From NCBI RefSeq assembly GCF_900188355.1, contig NZ_FZNX01000002.1, positions 248,001-312,000 of the forward strand: DNA of 64,000 nucleotides. Reading direction: 5' to 3'. The translations under genes were made by a program, and so were the position numbers. Shown one piece after another: positions 25,720-34,841 of the stretch (within the stretch, counting starts at the first letter, position 1; every line of letters begins with the position of its first letter). The stretch is from Lutibacter flavus (GTDB lineage Bacteria > Bacteroidota > Bacteroidia > Flavobacteriales > Flavobacteriaceae). A model generated the notes under the pieces. It was not told the origin of the DNA, did no database searches, and saw only the letters and a list, made by a program, of their open reading frames with translations.

Positions 25720-28455
25720 ATGAAGAAATTTATTACTGTAATTATTATACTTATTAATGTTGTTGTATTCGCTCAGGAAAAAGGAACTATTTCGGGACTT
25801 GTTTTGGATAAAGAAGTTGATAACTCACCACTACCTTTTGCAAATGTATTTATTAAAGGAACTTCAATAGGAACAACTACTGAATTCGAAGGGAATTATA
25901 CTTTTCAAGTTGAACAAGGAACTTATACTGTTGTATTTAGCTTTATAGGTTATCAAACGGTTGAAATACCAAATGTAGTTGTTAGTGAAGGTGAAACAAC
26001 AAAATTAGATCAAATTTTAAGTGCAAGTCAGGGAGTTTCTTTAAGTGAAATTCAAATTACAGGTTCAACCAAAAAAGAATCTGAAAGTGCACTTTTAACT
26101 GAGCAAAAAAAGGCTACTGTTATTAAAGAAAGTATTGGAGCTGAAAGATTGGCAAGAACGGGTGTTTCTAATGCTGCCGCTGCAACTTCAAAAATTTCGG
26201 GTGTAACTAAAAATGAAGGTTCTGGAGATATCTACATTCGAGGTTTGGGGGATAGATATTTAACTACAACAATGAATGGTTTGCCGATACCTTCAGATGA
26301 TGTGGAAAAGAAAAACATCGATTTAAATTTATTCTCTACTGATATTATTCAAAATGTTGGAATAAGTAAAACGTATACCACAGAAAATTATGCAGATCAG
26401 GCATCTGGAAGTGTTGATATAACTACAAAAGAATATAACGGCGGTAAATTTTCCATTGATATTAGTGGAGGTACTAATACCAATGTAATTAAAGAGAGTG
26501 TTTTTAATAACTTTAGAGTAACACAAAACATGAATGATGTTAGTTTAGGGTTTTATTCAAAACAATATGCTCTAGTTGATGCCATTACTTTACAGAGTTG
26601 GAATAGGGAAACAAGAAGTACTCCGTTAAATTTTGGAGTTTCATTAACAGGAGGAAAAAAGGTTGAATTATTTGGCAAGGACTTATCAGTTTTTGCAACA
26701 GCCTCTCATGATAATTCATTTAGTCATGAAAAAGGAATTTTTAAAAAATACAGATCTAATGTATTAGATAATTCCTTTTCTGATGCTGAAACATTTAGTT
26801 CAAAAATTAACACTACAGCACTATTAAATATAGCTTACAAACTAAATGAAAGTAATAAAATAAGTTATAATAGTTTGGTAGTAAATAAAACTATTGACAA
26901 TTTATACGAACAAGGTAGAAATGGAGAAGGCTATGTTTTTGATCAAGATCCTTCAGAATATGGGGCTTTTGTTAGAGACCAAAACCTAAAGCAAACAAGA
27001 ATGTTTGTGAATCAGGTTTTAGGGAATCATAATGTTACTGAAAATAATGAATTGAATTGGGCTGTTGGTTACAATTATGTAATTGCAAAAGAACCGAATC
27101 GTATTAGAAATGAAGTAAATATATTAGATGAAAACACGGTGCAATTTGCGCACGTAGGTGATTTTCAGCAACGAAAATCTAGTCAAAAGATAAAAGATAC
27201 CGAGTTAAATGGGTATTTGAAAGATCAAATTACATTTAATGAAAATGGTGACAATCCATTAAAATTAATTTTTGGAGCAAATTTTCGTCAAAAAGAAAGA
27301 AGTTTTAATTCATTATTTATTGGTGTCAGAGCCAAGGGTTTTCAAGTAGAATCGATAGATGATTTATCAATAGCTTTTCAAAAAATGTATTTTAATAATG
27401 GTACAATAATTTTAAGGGAAAGAAATCCAGACATTTATAATGCCAATCTTAATTCCTATGCCGGTTTTGCAAATTTAGATTTTGGGTTTAATAAAATTTC
27501 AGGTAACATTGGTGTGAGATATGAGACTGATGAACTAGGTGTAAATTGGGATGTTTCAAATTATGTTGGTAGAGTTGGAAGTTTAACAAACAACTATAAT
27601 AATGTATTACCAAGTTTAAATTTAAAGTTGGAAATAAATGAAAAGAACTTTGTAAGATTTGCAGGTAGCAAAACAATAACGCTTCCAGAATTTAAAGAAT
27701 TGGCACCATTTGAATACGTTTCTCCAATAGGACGTGTTACTAAAGGGAATCCAGACCTTAAAGAATCTACCAATTATAATATTGATTTAAAATGGGAATT
27801 ATTTCCTTCATCTAAAGAGTTGATATCCATATCAAGTTTCTATAAAAGAATTAAAAACCCAATAAACCTATCACAAACAAGAGGATCATCAGGTAATTTT
27901 TCATATGATAATACTGGTGAAAAAGCAGCTATTGTAGGATTAGAATTCGAAACAAGACTTAATATTATTAGTAAAGAGAATAGTGATTTAAATATCAATT
28001 TTAATGCTACAAAAATGTGGTTTAAACAAGATCTTTTAGAGGAATTTCAATATAAAGGAAAAACAGAATCAGATTTACAAGGTGCTTCGGAATTTATTTT
28101 GAACACAGCATTAAGTTATTCAAATAATCAGATGAATAAATTTATTGCAACATTAGCAGGTAACTATTCATCAGATAAAATTTATGCTTTGGGAGCACCG
28201 GAAGATTTTGCTAATAGCGCAGTGTTATATAATGATGAAATTATTGAAAAAGGTTTTGTAACGCTGGATTTGGTTTTAAGTAAAAAACTGAATGAAAATC
28301 TCACTTTAAAATTTATAGGTAAGAATATTTTAAATCCTAATATTGAACAAACTCAAAAAGTAAAAAGTTTATCAACTCAAGTTGAAACAAATGAAATTAT
28401 AAGTTCATATAAAAAAGGAATGAACCTAAGTTTGGGACTTAAGTACACCTTCTAA
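25720..28455 (+). CDS. TonB-dependent receptor, likely phosphate-starvation regulated
   Basis: Outer-membrane active transporter of 911 aa. Signal peptide (ends VVVFAQ), CarboxypepD_reg-like N-terminal extension (residues 20-100), plug domain with ESIGAERLARTGVSNAAAAT, then GDIYIRGLGDRY (about 140-240), and a beta-barrel ending in the terminal LGLKYTF. The start is the ATG at 25720; a TTG eight codons upstream lies in the promoter. There is no SusD partner; a duplicated beta-helix lipoprotein gene follows instead. The Pho-type array suggests that the substrate supplies phosphate, for example a phosphorylated organic compound or a polymer. That is inference from control and neighbours. Confidence 0.88.
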   Translation: MKKFITVIIILINVVVFAQEKGTISGLVLDKEVDNSPLPFANVFIKGTSIGTTTEFEGNYTFQVEQGTYTVVFSFIGYQTVEIPNVVVSEGETTKLDQILSASQGVSLSEIQITGSTKKESESALLTEQKKATVIKESIGAERLARTGVSNAAAATSKISGVTKNEGSGDIYIRGLGDRYLTTTMNGLPIPSDDVEKKNIDLNLFSTDIIQNVGISKTYTTENYADQASGSVDITTKEYNGGKFSIDISGGTNTNVIKESVFNNFRVTQNMNDVSLGFYSKQYALVDAITLQSWNRETRSTPLNFGVSLTGGKKVELFGKDLSVFATASHDNSFSHEKGIFKKYRSNVLDNSFSDAETFSSKINTTALLNIAYKLNESNKISYNSLVVNKTIDNLYEQGRNGEGYVFDQDPSEYGAFVRDQNLKQTRMFVNQVLGNHNVTENNELNWAVGYNYVIAKEPNRIRNEVNILDENTVQFAHVGDFQQRKSSQKIKDTELNGYLKDQITFNENGDNPLKLIFGANFRQKERSFNSLFIGVRAKGFQVESIDDLSIAFQKMYFNNGTIILRERNPDIYNANLNSYAGFANLDFGFNKISGNIGVRYETDELGVNWDVSNYVGRVGSLTNNYNNVLPSLNLKLEINEKNFVRFAGSKTITLPEFKELAPFEYVSPIGRVTKGNPDLKESTNYNIDLKWELFPSSKELISISSFYKRIKNPINLSQTRGSSGNFSYDNTGEKAAIVGLEFETRLNIISKENSDLNINFNATKMWFKQDLLEEFQYKGKTESDLQGASEFILNTALSYSNNQMNKFIATLAGNYSSDKIYALGAPEDFANSAVLYNDEIIEKGFVTLDLVLSKKLNENLTLKFIGKNILNPNIEQTQKVKSLSTQVETNEIISSYKKGMNLSLGLKYTF

Positions 28456-28476
28456 AATAATTTAATAGAATTTTAT

Positions 28477-28510
28477 AAAAGCTGCAAATAGTTATCTATT
28501 TGTGGCTTTT
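28477..28510 (+). terminator. hairpin after the TonB receptor gene
   Basis: AAAAGCTGCAAATAG (28477-28491) pairs with CTATTTGTGGCTTTT (28496-28510), with two wobble pairs and a 4-nt loop. The following T-run is interrupted, so termination may be partial. Confidence 0.55.
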
Positions 28511-28530
28511 AATTTTATAAAAAATGGAAA

Positions 28531-28548
28531 TAACATTTTTTTAACATA
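28531..28548 (+). promoter_or_regulatory. candidate Pho-type box before the beta-helix lipoprotein gene
   Basis: TAACAT and TTAACAT repeats with C at 28534 and 28545 (11-bp period). A TTATTTGCAC element typical of this region's promoters lies at 28620-28629, but 78 nt downstream, so the spacing rule of the other sites is not met. The box may act at a distance or on another start. Confidence 0.4.
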
Positions 28549-28670
28549 ACCTGAATAATGCAGGAATTTCATAATAAATACTTAATGTTTACTTAAGGCC
28601 TTAGTGTTATTAAAAAAGGTTATTTGCACATAAATTAATTTAAAATAAATACAAAATAAATTATTTCAAA

Positions 28671-30626
28671 ATGAAAAAAACAAGCTTTAAATTTATTGGA
28701 ATAACAGCAGTAGTTGCGTTATTGACGTTATTTAGTTGTGATGATAGTGATCCGAGTCCAATTATAACTCCTTCTAATTCTGTGATAGAAAACTTAAAAG
28801 TTGGAATTATGAATGGTCAACTTGAAGAAAACTTCACCTTAAATAGTTCAACCAGTTATGAATTATCAGGTTCGTTTATTATTCCTGAAGGGGTTACTCT
28901 TACAATTCCTGCAGGCACCCAAATTGAAGCCGATAATGGTGGTACCGATGTTTATATAGCAGTATTAAAAGGTGGGAAAATTAACATTAATGGAACAGAT
29001 AACAACCCGGTTATTATGTCATCTTCAAATGGTAATCCAGGAGATTGGGGAGGTTTAACTATTTGTGGAAAAGCTACCACTACTGCTGGCGTTGATGCCG
29101 AAGCTGAAGTTGGTGGGTTTATTTATGGGGGCACCGAAGATGCTGACAGTTCGGGAACTATAAAAAACTTAGTAATAATTGGTACAGGAGCTCAAATTAA
29201 TTCTGAATCTCAATATAATGGAGTTTCTTTTTATGCTGTAGGTTCTGGAACTGTTGTTGAAAATGTTGCCGTAATAAACGGTTCCGATGATGGTGTTGAA
29301 TTTTTTGGAGGGACTGTTTCAGTTGGTAATTTATACTTAGAAAATAATGAAGATGATGCTATTGACTGGACAGAAGGTTGGAGTGGAACAATTGATAATG
29401 CTTATGTTGCTCATACAATTGCGGGATTTTCAACTGTTGTTGAAGGGGATAAAGACAATAAAAATCCAAGAATCAATAATTTAACTGCAATATCAACAGT
29501 TGGTGGTACAGCCTTACAATTCAAAAAAGAATCTGGTGCAACTATTACGAACTTATTTTTAAGCGGTTATGATAAAAATATAGATATGAAAGACGGTGGA
29601 GCCTTATCTAATGTAAAAATTGATGGTTCAAATGCTCAAGTTGATGTTTCTTATAATACAGGCTCTCAAGTTGATATTTCTAATTGGAATTTTATCAATG
29701 GTCAGTTTGTGGCTCTTGAAGTTTTAAATGGAAATTTAACGTCTAATAAAACTTTAACAGCTGATACAAACTATACATTAACAGGTTCTTATATTGTACA
29801 AAACGGAGTTACATTAACAATAGAAGCAGGTACCAGAATCTCTGCAGATAAAGGTGGTGTAGATGTTTATATTGCTGTTCTTAAAGGTGGAAAAATTGAT
29901 ATTCAAGGTACTGAAGATAATCCTATTGTTATGTCTTCTGTAAATCCTGCTCCAGCAGATTGGGGTGGATTAACTATTTGTGGTAAAGCAACTACTACTG
30001 CTGGTGTGGATGCAGAAGCAGAAGTTGGTGGATTTATTTATGGAGGTATAGATGATGCTGATAACTCTGGATCTATAAAATATTTAGTAATTAAAGGTAC
30101 CGGTGCTCAAATTAATTCAGAATCACAATACAATGGTGTTTCATTATATGCGGTAGGTTCTGGTACAGTTATAGAAAATGTTGCGATAATTGATGGAGCT
30201 GATGACGGTGTAGAATTTTTTGGAGGAACAGTCTCATTAACCAATATTTATTTAGAAAATAATGAAGATGATGCTGTAGATTGGACTGAAGGTTGGAATG
30301 GAACCATTACAAATACATATATTTCTCATACAATAGAAGGTTTTTCAACAGCTTTTGAAGGAGATAAAGTAAATAACAACCCTAAATTTATTAATGTTAC
30401 GGCAATTTCTACTGTTGATGGTACAGCATTACAATTTAAAAAAGAATCTGGAGCAACAATTTCCAACTTATATTTAGAAGGATATTCAAAGAATATTGAT
30501 ATGAAAGATAATGGTGCATTATCTAATGTTCAAATTGATGGTAATGACGCTACAACAACTGATACCTATAACACAGGGACTAAAGTTGATATTTCTAGCT
30601 GGTCTTGGAAAGGGGCTGATTTATAG
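28671..30626 (+). CDS. internally duplicated beta-helix-type lipoprotein
   Basis: Protein of 651 aa. The lipoprotein signal ends LFSC (Cys23) and is followed by acidic DDSDP, as in surface-export signals of Bacteroidota lipoproteins. Two copies of a 300-aa module follow (about residues 42-345 and 348-651). They share VDVYIAVLKGGKI, DWGGLTICGKATTTAGVDAE, VGGFIYGG, AQINSESQYNGVS, DDGVEFFGGTVS and ALQFKKESGAT. The repeated turns suggest a right-handed beta-helix or pectate-lyase-like fold. No catalytic site is recognised. It takes the place that SusD has beside many TonB receptors, so it may capture substrate for the upstream receptor (inference). Homologues may be misnamed multidrug transporter. 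Confidence 0.7.
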   Translation: MKKTSFKFIGITAVVALLTLFSCDDSDPSPIITPSNSVIENLKVGIMNGQLEENFTLNSSTSYELSGSFIIPEGVTLTIPAGTQIEADNGGTDVYIAVLKGGKININGTDNNPVIMSSSNGNPGDWGGLTICGKATTTAGVDAEAEVGGFIYGGTEDADSSGTIKNLVIIGTGAQINSESQYNGVSFYAVGSGTVVENVAVINGSDDGVEFFGGTVSVGNLYLENNEDDAIDWTEGWSGTIDNAYVAHTIAGFSTVVEGDKDNKNPRINNLTAISTVGGTALQFKKESGATITNLFLSGYDKNIDMKDGGALSNVKIDGSNAQVDVSYNTGSQVDISNWNFINGQFVALEVLNGNLTSNKTLTADTNYTLTGSYIVQNGVTLTIEAGTRISADKGGVDVYIAVLKGGKIDIQGTEDNPIVMSSVNPAPADWGGLTICGKATTTAGVDAEAEVGGFIYGGIDDADNSGSIKYLVIKGTGAQINSESQYNGVSLYAVGSGTVIENVAIIDGADDGVEFFGGTVSLTNIYLENNEDDAVDWTEGWNGTITNTYISHTIEGFSTAFEGDKVNNNPKFINVTAISTVDGTALQFKKESGATISNLYLEGYSKNIDMKDNGALSNVQIDGNDATTTDTYNTGTKVDISSWSWKGADL

Positions 30627-30646
30627 AAGAAATTTCATTTTATAAC

Positions 30647-30678
30647 AAAAAAGGGGCTAATATTTTAGTCCCTTTTTT
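30647..30678 (+). terminator. rho-independent terminator of the beta-helix lipoprotein gene
   Basis: 14-bp stem from 30647-30660 (AAAAAAGGGGCTAA) with 30665-30678, one G-T wobble, 4-nt loop, ending in six T. It lies 20 nt after the stop. Confidence 0.85.
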
Positions 30679-30701
30679 ATTACAAGAATATTAATCTTAT
30701 T

Positions 30702-31049
30702 TTAATTTATCACTATTGCTTTTTCTTCAACATTTGTAATTTTATTGTCTTTGTAGGTAATTACACTAATTTTATCTTCTTTAAAAAAAGTCCAGACTCC
30801 ATCTTTTTTACCGTTATTATAGTTTGCAATTGAAGTTTTATTTCCTTCAATATTATAACTTACCCACATACCATGTAATTTTTCTTCCTTATTAAAATAC
30901 CCTTCTTTTTCAATTATGAAATTATTATCAGCAAAATAATAAGTTGCTTTTATTAAATTATTGTCAACTTTTTTATATTCTACTTTTTGTTCTTGAGAAA
31001 ATGCTGTTACACAAAACAACAGTATAATTATATTTATAAGTGATTTCAT
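30702..31049 (-). CDS. exported MORN/YwqK-like repeat protein
   Basis: Protein of 115 aa with signal peptide (cut near TAFSQE). The mature part has MORN-like beta turns: EGYFNKEEKLHGMWVSYNIE, then GNKTSIANYNNGKKDGVW. These resemble the YwqK-type repeats of small periplasmic flavobacterial proteins. The function is unknown; such proteins are sometimes misannotated as nicotinic acid mononucleotide adenylyltransferase. A -7 element lies about 43 nt upstream. Confidence 0.6.
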   Translation of the reverse strand: MKSLINIIILLFCVTAFSQEQKVEYKKVDNNLIKATYYFADNNFIIEKEGYFNKEEKLHGMWVSYNIEGNKTSIANYNNGKKDGVWTFFKEDKISVITYKDNKITNVEEKAIVIN

Positions 31050-31091
31050 GGTTTAATATTTTTTTAATTAAAATTCAGTTTTCAATATACT

Positions 31092-31099
31092 CAAAGATA
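31092..31099 (-). promoter_or_regulatory. -7 element of the MORN-like gene
   Basis: On the minus strand this reads TATCTTTG, an exact TAnnTTTG match, 43 nt upstream of the start codon at 31049. Confidence 0.5.
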
Positions 31100-31105
31100 T
31101 ATACT

Positions 31106-31145
31106 TTACCTTATTTTAAAGATTAATTAACATTAAGTTTACATT
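31106..31145 (+). promoter_or_regulatory. orphan Pho-type repeat in plus orientation
   Basis: TTAC, TAAC and TTAC with C at 31109, 31131 and 31142 in 11-bp register, with the missing unit at 31120 reading TAAA. The core is TTAACATTAAGTTTACATTA. In the orientation of the other boxes no coding gene lies downstream for 3 kb on this strand. It could act on the minus-strand MORN gene or on an unannotated transcript. Confidence 0.4.
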
Positions 31146-31412
31146 AAGTTTTTATAAAATGGATATAATTTATTGAAAATGAGATAAATAACGGTAATGG
31201 TATTCCACTCGAAATATTTGGAAATTAAAATATTAAGTATTTGAGTGTTTATTATTTATGTAAACAGAAGATACAAATAGTTAACGATTGCATAATATTT
31301 AGATTACACATAGAAAAAATTTAAACAAGATATTTGTTTTGTGTATAGATTGATTTTATACTACACCATTTCATATTAATTATTTGTTTTTGTCAACAAT
31401 ATTATTGAAATG
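31146..31412. other. gene-free stretch between MORN-like gene promoter and SulP terminator
   Basis: About 270 nt with no supported open frame, very AT-rich. It follows a plus-oriented Pho-type repeat and ends at a strong hairpin (31413-31444). A small RNA read rightward is possible, but I find no convincing -7 element in the expected place. Confidence 0.3.
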
Positions 31413-31444
31413 AAAAGACCACCAAATTTTGGTGGTCTTTATTT
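31413..31444. terminator. bidirectional terminator hairpin
   Basis: AAAGACCACCAA (31414-31425) pairs with TTGGTGGTCTTT (31429-31440), about 12 bp with a short loop. T-rich flanks lie on both sides. It should end the leftward SulP transcript (stop at 31491) and could also end a rightward transcript. Confidence 0.75.
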
Positions 31445-31490
31445 TAAGAGTATTAGAAGAATTATCTAATAAATATTAATGATAAAATAA

Positions 31491-33353
31491 TTAATATTTA
31501 TCTTTTAAGTTTATCTTAATCCATTTTACACATTTCTTAAAGGAGTCAAAAATATGTTCTTCTGGTATAAAATCAGGAATAATATCAATACGTTCCATCA
31601 TATATCTTGGTTGTTCTAGTAACCCCACAAATAAAACTTCAACATTTTTCTTTTTTAGATCCTGTAACATATCTTCCATGGCATATAAGCCAGACTGATC
31701 CATATATTGCATACGTCCTAACCTCATAATTACTGTTGATGCAGTTTCTGGTATCTGTTTTGCTAATGCTTGAAAATCGCTTGTAGATCCAAAAAACAAT
31801 GGTCCTTTAAGATGTTTTATAAAAACTTCTTCTTTAAGATTTTCAGGGAAATCAATTTCATCTTTCCAGGCTTCTTCTTTAAGTGATTTTACATCAGATC
31901 GCTCCGCAGTAAGATCTCCAATTTTTTTCATAAACATTAAAGAGGCGATTATCATACCAATTCCAACGGCATAAACTAAATTCCAAATGCTAGAAAGCAC
32001 TAAAACCACAAGCATAATAATAACTTCTGAACTCACTTTTAGAGGTCCAATTTTCATGTCTCTTGGTAAACTTGGTATTGCTTTTAATCCTTTATAATCC
32101 ATTACGCCAATCCCAACAGTAATTAAAATTCCAGCTAAAACAGCGGCAGGAATTTTTGAAGCCACGGGACCTAAAGCCAATAAAATAATCAACAACATAA
32201 TACCAGCTATCATTCCAGATAACTTTGTTTTACCACCAGATTTAATATTAACTACCGTTCTGATAGTAGCACCTGCTCCAGGAATCCCTCCGAAAATAGC
32301 CGCAATACTATTACCTATACCTTGTCCAATAAGTTCTTTATTGGGTTGATGTTTGGTTTTGGTCATATTATCAGCAACCACACTAGTTAATAATGAATCT
32401 ATCGATCCCAAAAGTGCCAATGTTAATGCTGCTAAAAGATATGGTGAGATATTATTAAAACTAAATTCTGTAAAAATTCCAAAATTAGGAATAGGTAATC
32501 CAGAAGGAATTTCTTCAATAGGCCTATAATCTAAATTAAAAGCAAAAGCAACACCAGATACTACTAATAAGGCTACAAGTGTGCTTGGAATTGCAGTAGT
32601 AATTCGTTTAAATCCATAAATAATAAAAATTGTAGCTAATGCCAAAATAAATTCTAACCAAATTATATTTCTTAAAGCTTGTGGTAAAACTTTAAGGGTT
32701 CCTAAAACACCAGAAGCGTCATTTGCAGCAAGTGTTTTAGACTCTTTTAGAATATCTTCTTGTGTTGTATTTCCTGCTCTAGCAACCGTTTCAGTAAAAT
32801 TTTCTAATACTAATATTCCTTCTCCAGCTTCTTCTTTTAAAATATTTTCTAAAATAATTTCTTCAGCTTGAGGTTTAAATGATTCAACATAAGGCATGTC
32901 TTCTTTTGGATAATACCCAATAGCTGGAAGAATTTGAGTTACTAAAATAATAACACCAATGGCAGTCATAAAACCAGAAACTACAGGATAAGGTATATAC
33001 TTAATATATTTACCAAGACCTAATACACCTAAACCAACTTGAAATAATCCTCCAAGTAAAAAAACAGTTAGAATAATTGGAAGCGCTTTTGAAACATCAC
33101 CATCATTTACCGCAATAATACCTGCAATAACAACCATACTAACGGCAGTCATTGGTGCGGTTGGTCCTGAGATTTGAGTGTTAGTACCACCTAACAAAGC
33201 AGCAAAGAAGCTTATAAAAATAGCTCCATATAATCCTGCGCTTGGTCCTAATCCCGAGGATACACCAAATGCCAATGCTAATGGTAATGCAACAATACCT
33301 GCTGTGATACCTCCAAAGGCATCACCTTTAATATTTGAAAATAAATTTTTCAT
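31491..33353 (-). CDS. SulP family anion transporter with STAS domain (likely bicarbonate)
   Basis: Membrane transporter of 620 aa. The start (DAFGGITAGIVALPLALAFG, then SGLGPSAGLYGAIF) and GGTNTQISGPTAPMTAV are classic SulP. Some 10-14 membrane helices run to about residue 490. A C-terminal STAS domain follows (about 505-610, VIMRLGRMQYMDQSGLYAMED). There is an insertion of about 60 residues (about 150-215) with charged, probably periplasmic sequence. The linked beta-carbonic anhydrase gene 51 bp upstream argues for Na+-dependent bicarbonate uptake like BicA rather than sulfate. This is inference from the pairing. Confidence 0.88.
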   Translation of the reverse strand: MKNLFSNIKGDAFGGITAGIVALPLALAFGVSSGLGPSAGLYGAIFISFFAALLGGTNTQISGPTAPMTAVSMVVIAGIIAVNDGDVSKALPIILTVFLLGGLFQVGLGVLGLGKYIKYIPYPVVSGFMTAIGVIILVTQILPAIGYYPKEDMPYVESFKPQAEEIILENILKEEAGEGILVLENFTETVARAGNTTQEDILKESKTLAANDASGVLGTLKVLPQALRNIIWLEFILALATIFIIYGFKRITTAIPSTLVALLVVSGVAFAFNLDYRPIEEIPSGLPIPNFGIFTEFSFNNISPYLLAALTLALLGSIDSLLTSVVADNMTKTKHQPNKELIGQGIGNSIAAIFGGIPGAGATIRTVVNIKSGGKTKLSGMIAGIMLLIILLALGPVASKIPAAVLAGILITVGIGVMDYKGLKAIPSLPRDMKIGPLKVSSEVIIMLVVLVLSSIWNLVYAVGIGMIIASLMFMKKIGDLTAERSDVKSLKEEAWKDEIDFPENLKEEVFIKHLKGPLFFGSTSDFQALAKQIPETASTVIMRLGRMQYMDQSGLYAMEDMLQDLKKKNVEVLFVGLLEQPRYMMERIDIIPDFIPEEHIFDSFKKCVKWIKINLKDKY

Positions 33354-33404
33354 GTGATTTATTTTTATAGATAATTTTTATTTTTTTAGTTAACAATTTA
33401 AATC

Positions 33405-34034
33405 TTATTCAAAAAAATCAACGGCTCCTGTATTAATATCATACATAGCTCCAACAATTTTTATTTCACCCTTGCTTTGCATTTCTGCAAGAACAGGACT
33501 TTCTTTTAAGATTCTGTCTATAGTAAGTTGTACATTTTTGGTGGCAACATTATCAACAAATTCACTGTTTTTAGAGTTGCGTAAATTAGGGTCTTTCGGT
33601 TCTTTAATTGCCTCAACTGCTGGTTTTATTTTTGCCAGCATACTTGTTAAGTTACCTAATTTGGCATCATCACATGCTCCTTTAACAGCTCCACAACTTG
33701 TGTGCCCTAAAACAACTATCAATTCGGTTCCTGCAAGTTTGCAAGCAAACTCCATACTCCCTAAAATATCTTCATTTACAAAATTTCCTGCAATACGAAC
33801 GCTAAAAATATCGCCTAATCCTTGGTCAAAAACCAATTCAGCAGACACCCTTGAATCTATACAACTTAAAATTGTTGCAAATGGAAATTGCCCTTCGCTG
33901 GTATCATTAACTTGCTCTAATAAGTTTCTATTAGCTTTTAAATTATTTTGAAATCTGATATTTCCTTCTTTTAAAAATTGTAATGACTTCTCTGGAGTCA
34001 TCGTTGCCTGAGTTTCTTTTGTATGCGCTTTCAT
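33405..34034 (-). CDS. beta-class carbonic anhydrase
   Basis: Zinc enzyme of 209 aa interconverting CO2 and bicarbonate. Zinc ligands Cys in SCIDSRVSAE, and His and Cys in LGHTSCGAVKGA, with the catalytic Asp-Arg pair in DSR. No signal peptide, so it is cytoplasmic. It is the first gene of a two-gene unit with the SulP transporter, suggesting joint handling of inorganic carbon. A TATTTTTG element on the minus strand at 34109-34116 is a possible -7 box. Confidence 0.92.
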   Translation of the reverse strand: MKAHTKETQATMTPEKSLQFLKEGNIRFQNNLKANRNLLEQVNDTSEGQFPFATILSCIDSRVSAELVFDQGLGDIFSVRIAGNFVNEDILGSMEFACKLAGTELIVVLGHTSCGAVKGACDDAKLGNLTSMLAKIKPAVEAIKEPKDPNLRNSKNSEFVDNVATKNVQLTIDRILKESPVLAEMQSKGEIKIVGAMYDINTGAVDFFE

Positions 34035-34286
34035 TATATTTTATTTTTAATACCAAGTTTATGGTAATTTATTTAACTTTTTCTAAATGGTTTGTAAAAA
34101 ATTAATCCCAAAAATAGTTTCTCTGCCAAAATAATACATAAACATAAATATAATCAATAAAAAATTATAAGCACTCCTTTGGAATATCAATTTTTAAAGA
34201 TTTAAAAAACGAGTTGTAATATTTAGCTAGCGGAACTAAAAATATTAATAGACTATATATAAGGTATTATTTAACCGATAAATATA

Positions 34287-34577
34287 TTATCCTTTGTTGA
34301 ATTCAGGAGGTGGAGATATTAAATTGACGTGTGGTTTAGGGTGTTTTTTGAAGTAAAAACCTAAGCTTTGATTTTTAAAAGTTATAGGATAAGAGTCCGT
34401 GTCGTCATCTATTTCAGACACAACTAACTTTAAGTTATTGGTTTCCTCTTCTTCTTCGGATATATTATACAAAACAGAAATGTCTATTGAGTCATCTATT
34501 GAAACAATAATTGAAGGCGCCGAAATAATGCCTAAAAATAATATTGTTAAGAAAATAGATACTGTTTTTTTAAACAT
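34287..34577 (-). CDS. small exported acidic protein of unknown function
   Basis: Protein of 96 aa, start taken at the ATG at 34577 (MFKKTVSIFLTILFLGIISA), which gives an N-terminal signal or anchor helix. The remainder is acidic (SEEEEETN, SEIDDDTD) and ends in SPPPEFNKG. I recognise no family. It lies upstream of the carbonic anhydrase gene on the same strand with a 250-bp gap and may be co-regulated. Confidence 0.5.
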   Translation of the reverse strand: MFKKTVSIFLTILFLGIISAPSIIVSIDDSIDISVLYNISEEEEETNNLKLVVSEIDDDTDSYPITFKNQSLGFYFKKHPKPHVNLISPPPEFNKG

Positions 34578-34760
34578 CTGTTTTGGTTTGTTGAAATGCA
34601 AATATAAAATTAAAACAATATGAAAATGTTAAATATTTTTAAAAATAATTCAATGGTTTAATATTAATATAAAAAAATCGTAATTTATTGAGACAAAAAT
34701 TAACTTAAATCCTTAGCTTTATATAAGTATTAAGCAGTCATCATAATCAATAGCTATTTT

Positions 34761-34816
34761 TGACTATAAATTAATCATAAGGAAACATTAAGTTAACATA
34801 GGTGTTGGTTATTTGC
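34761..34816 (+). promoter_or_regulatory. Pho-type box and promoter of the porin gene
   Basis: AAAC and TTAAC repeats with C at 34786 and 34797 (11-bp period; TGAC at 34764 is two periods further left). From the last C, 14 nt lead to TTTGCA at 34812. A start site expected a few nt downstream lies at or after the ATG at 34818, which favours the later ATG at 34842 as the real start. Confidence 0.65.
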
Positions 34817-34841
34817 AATGACAAAAACTAATAATAATCTT

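Noticed and set aside
30702-31049. Nicotinic acid mononucleotide adenylyltransferase, a name sometimes given to such proteins
   Set aside because: A signal peptide and MORN-like turns are present; no nucleotidyltransferase motif exists.
34818-34841. First ATG of the porin frame
   Set aside because: It sits 2 nt after the TTTGCA promoter element, so it is probably at or before the transcription start; the ATG at 34842 gives a clean signal peptide.
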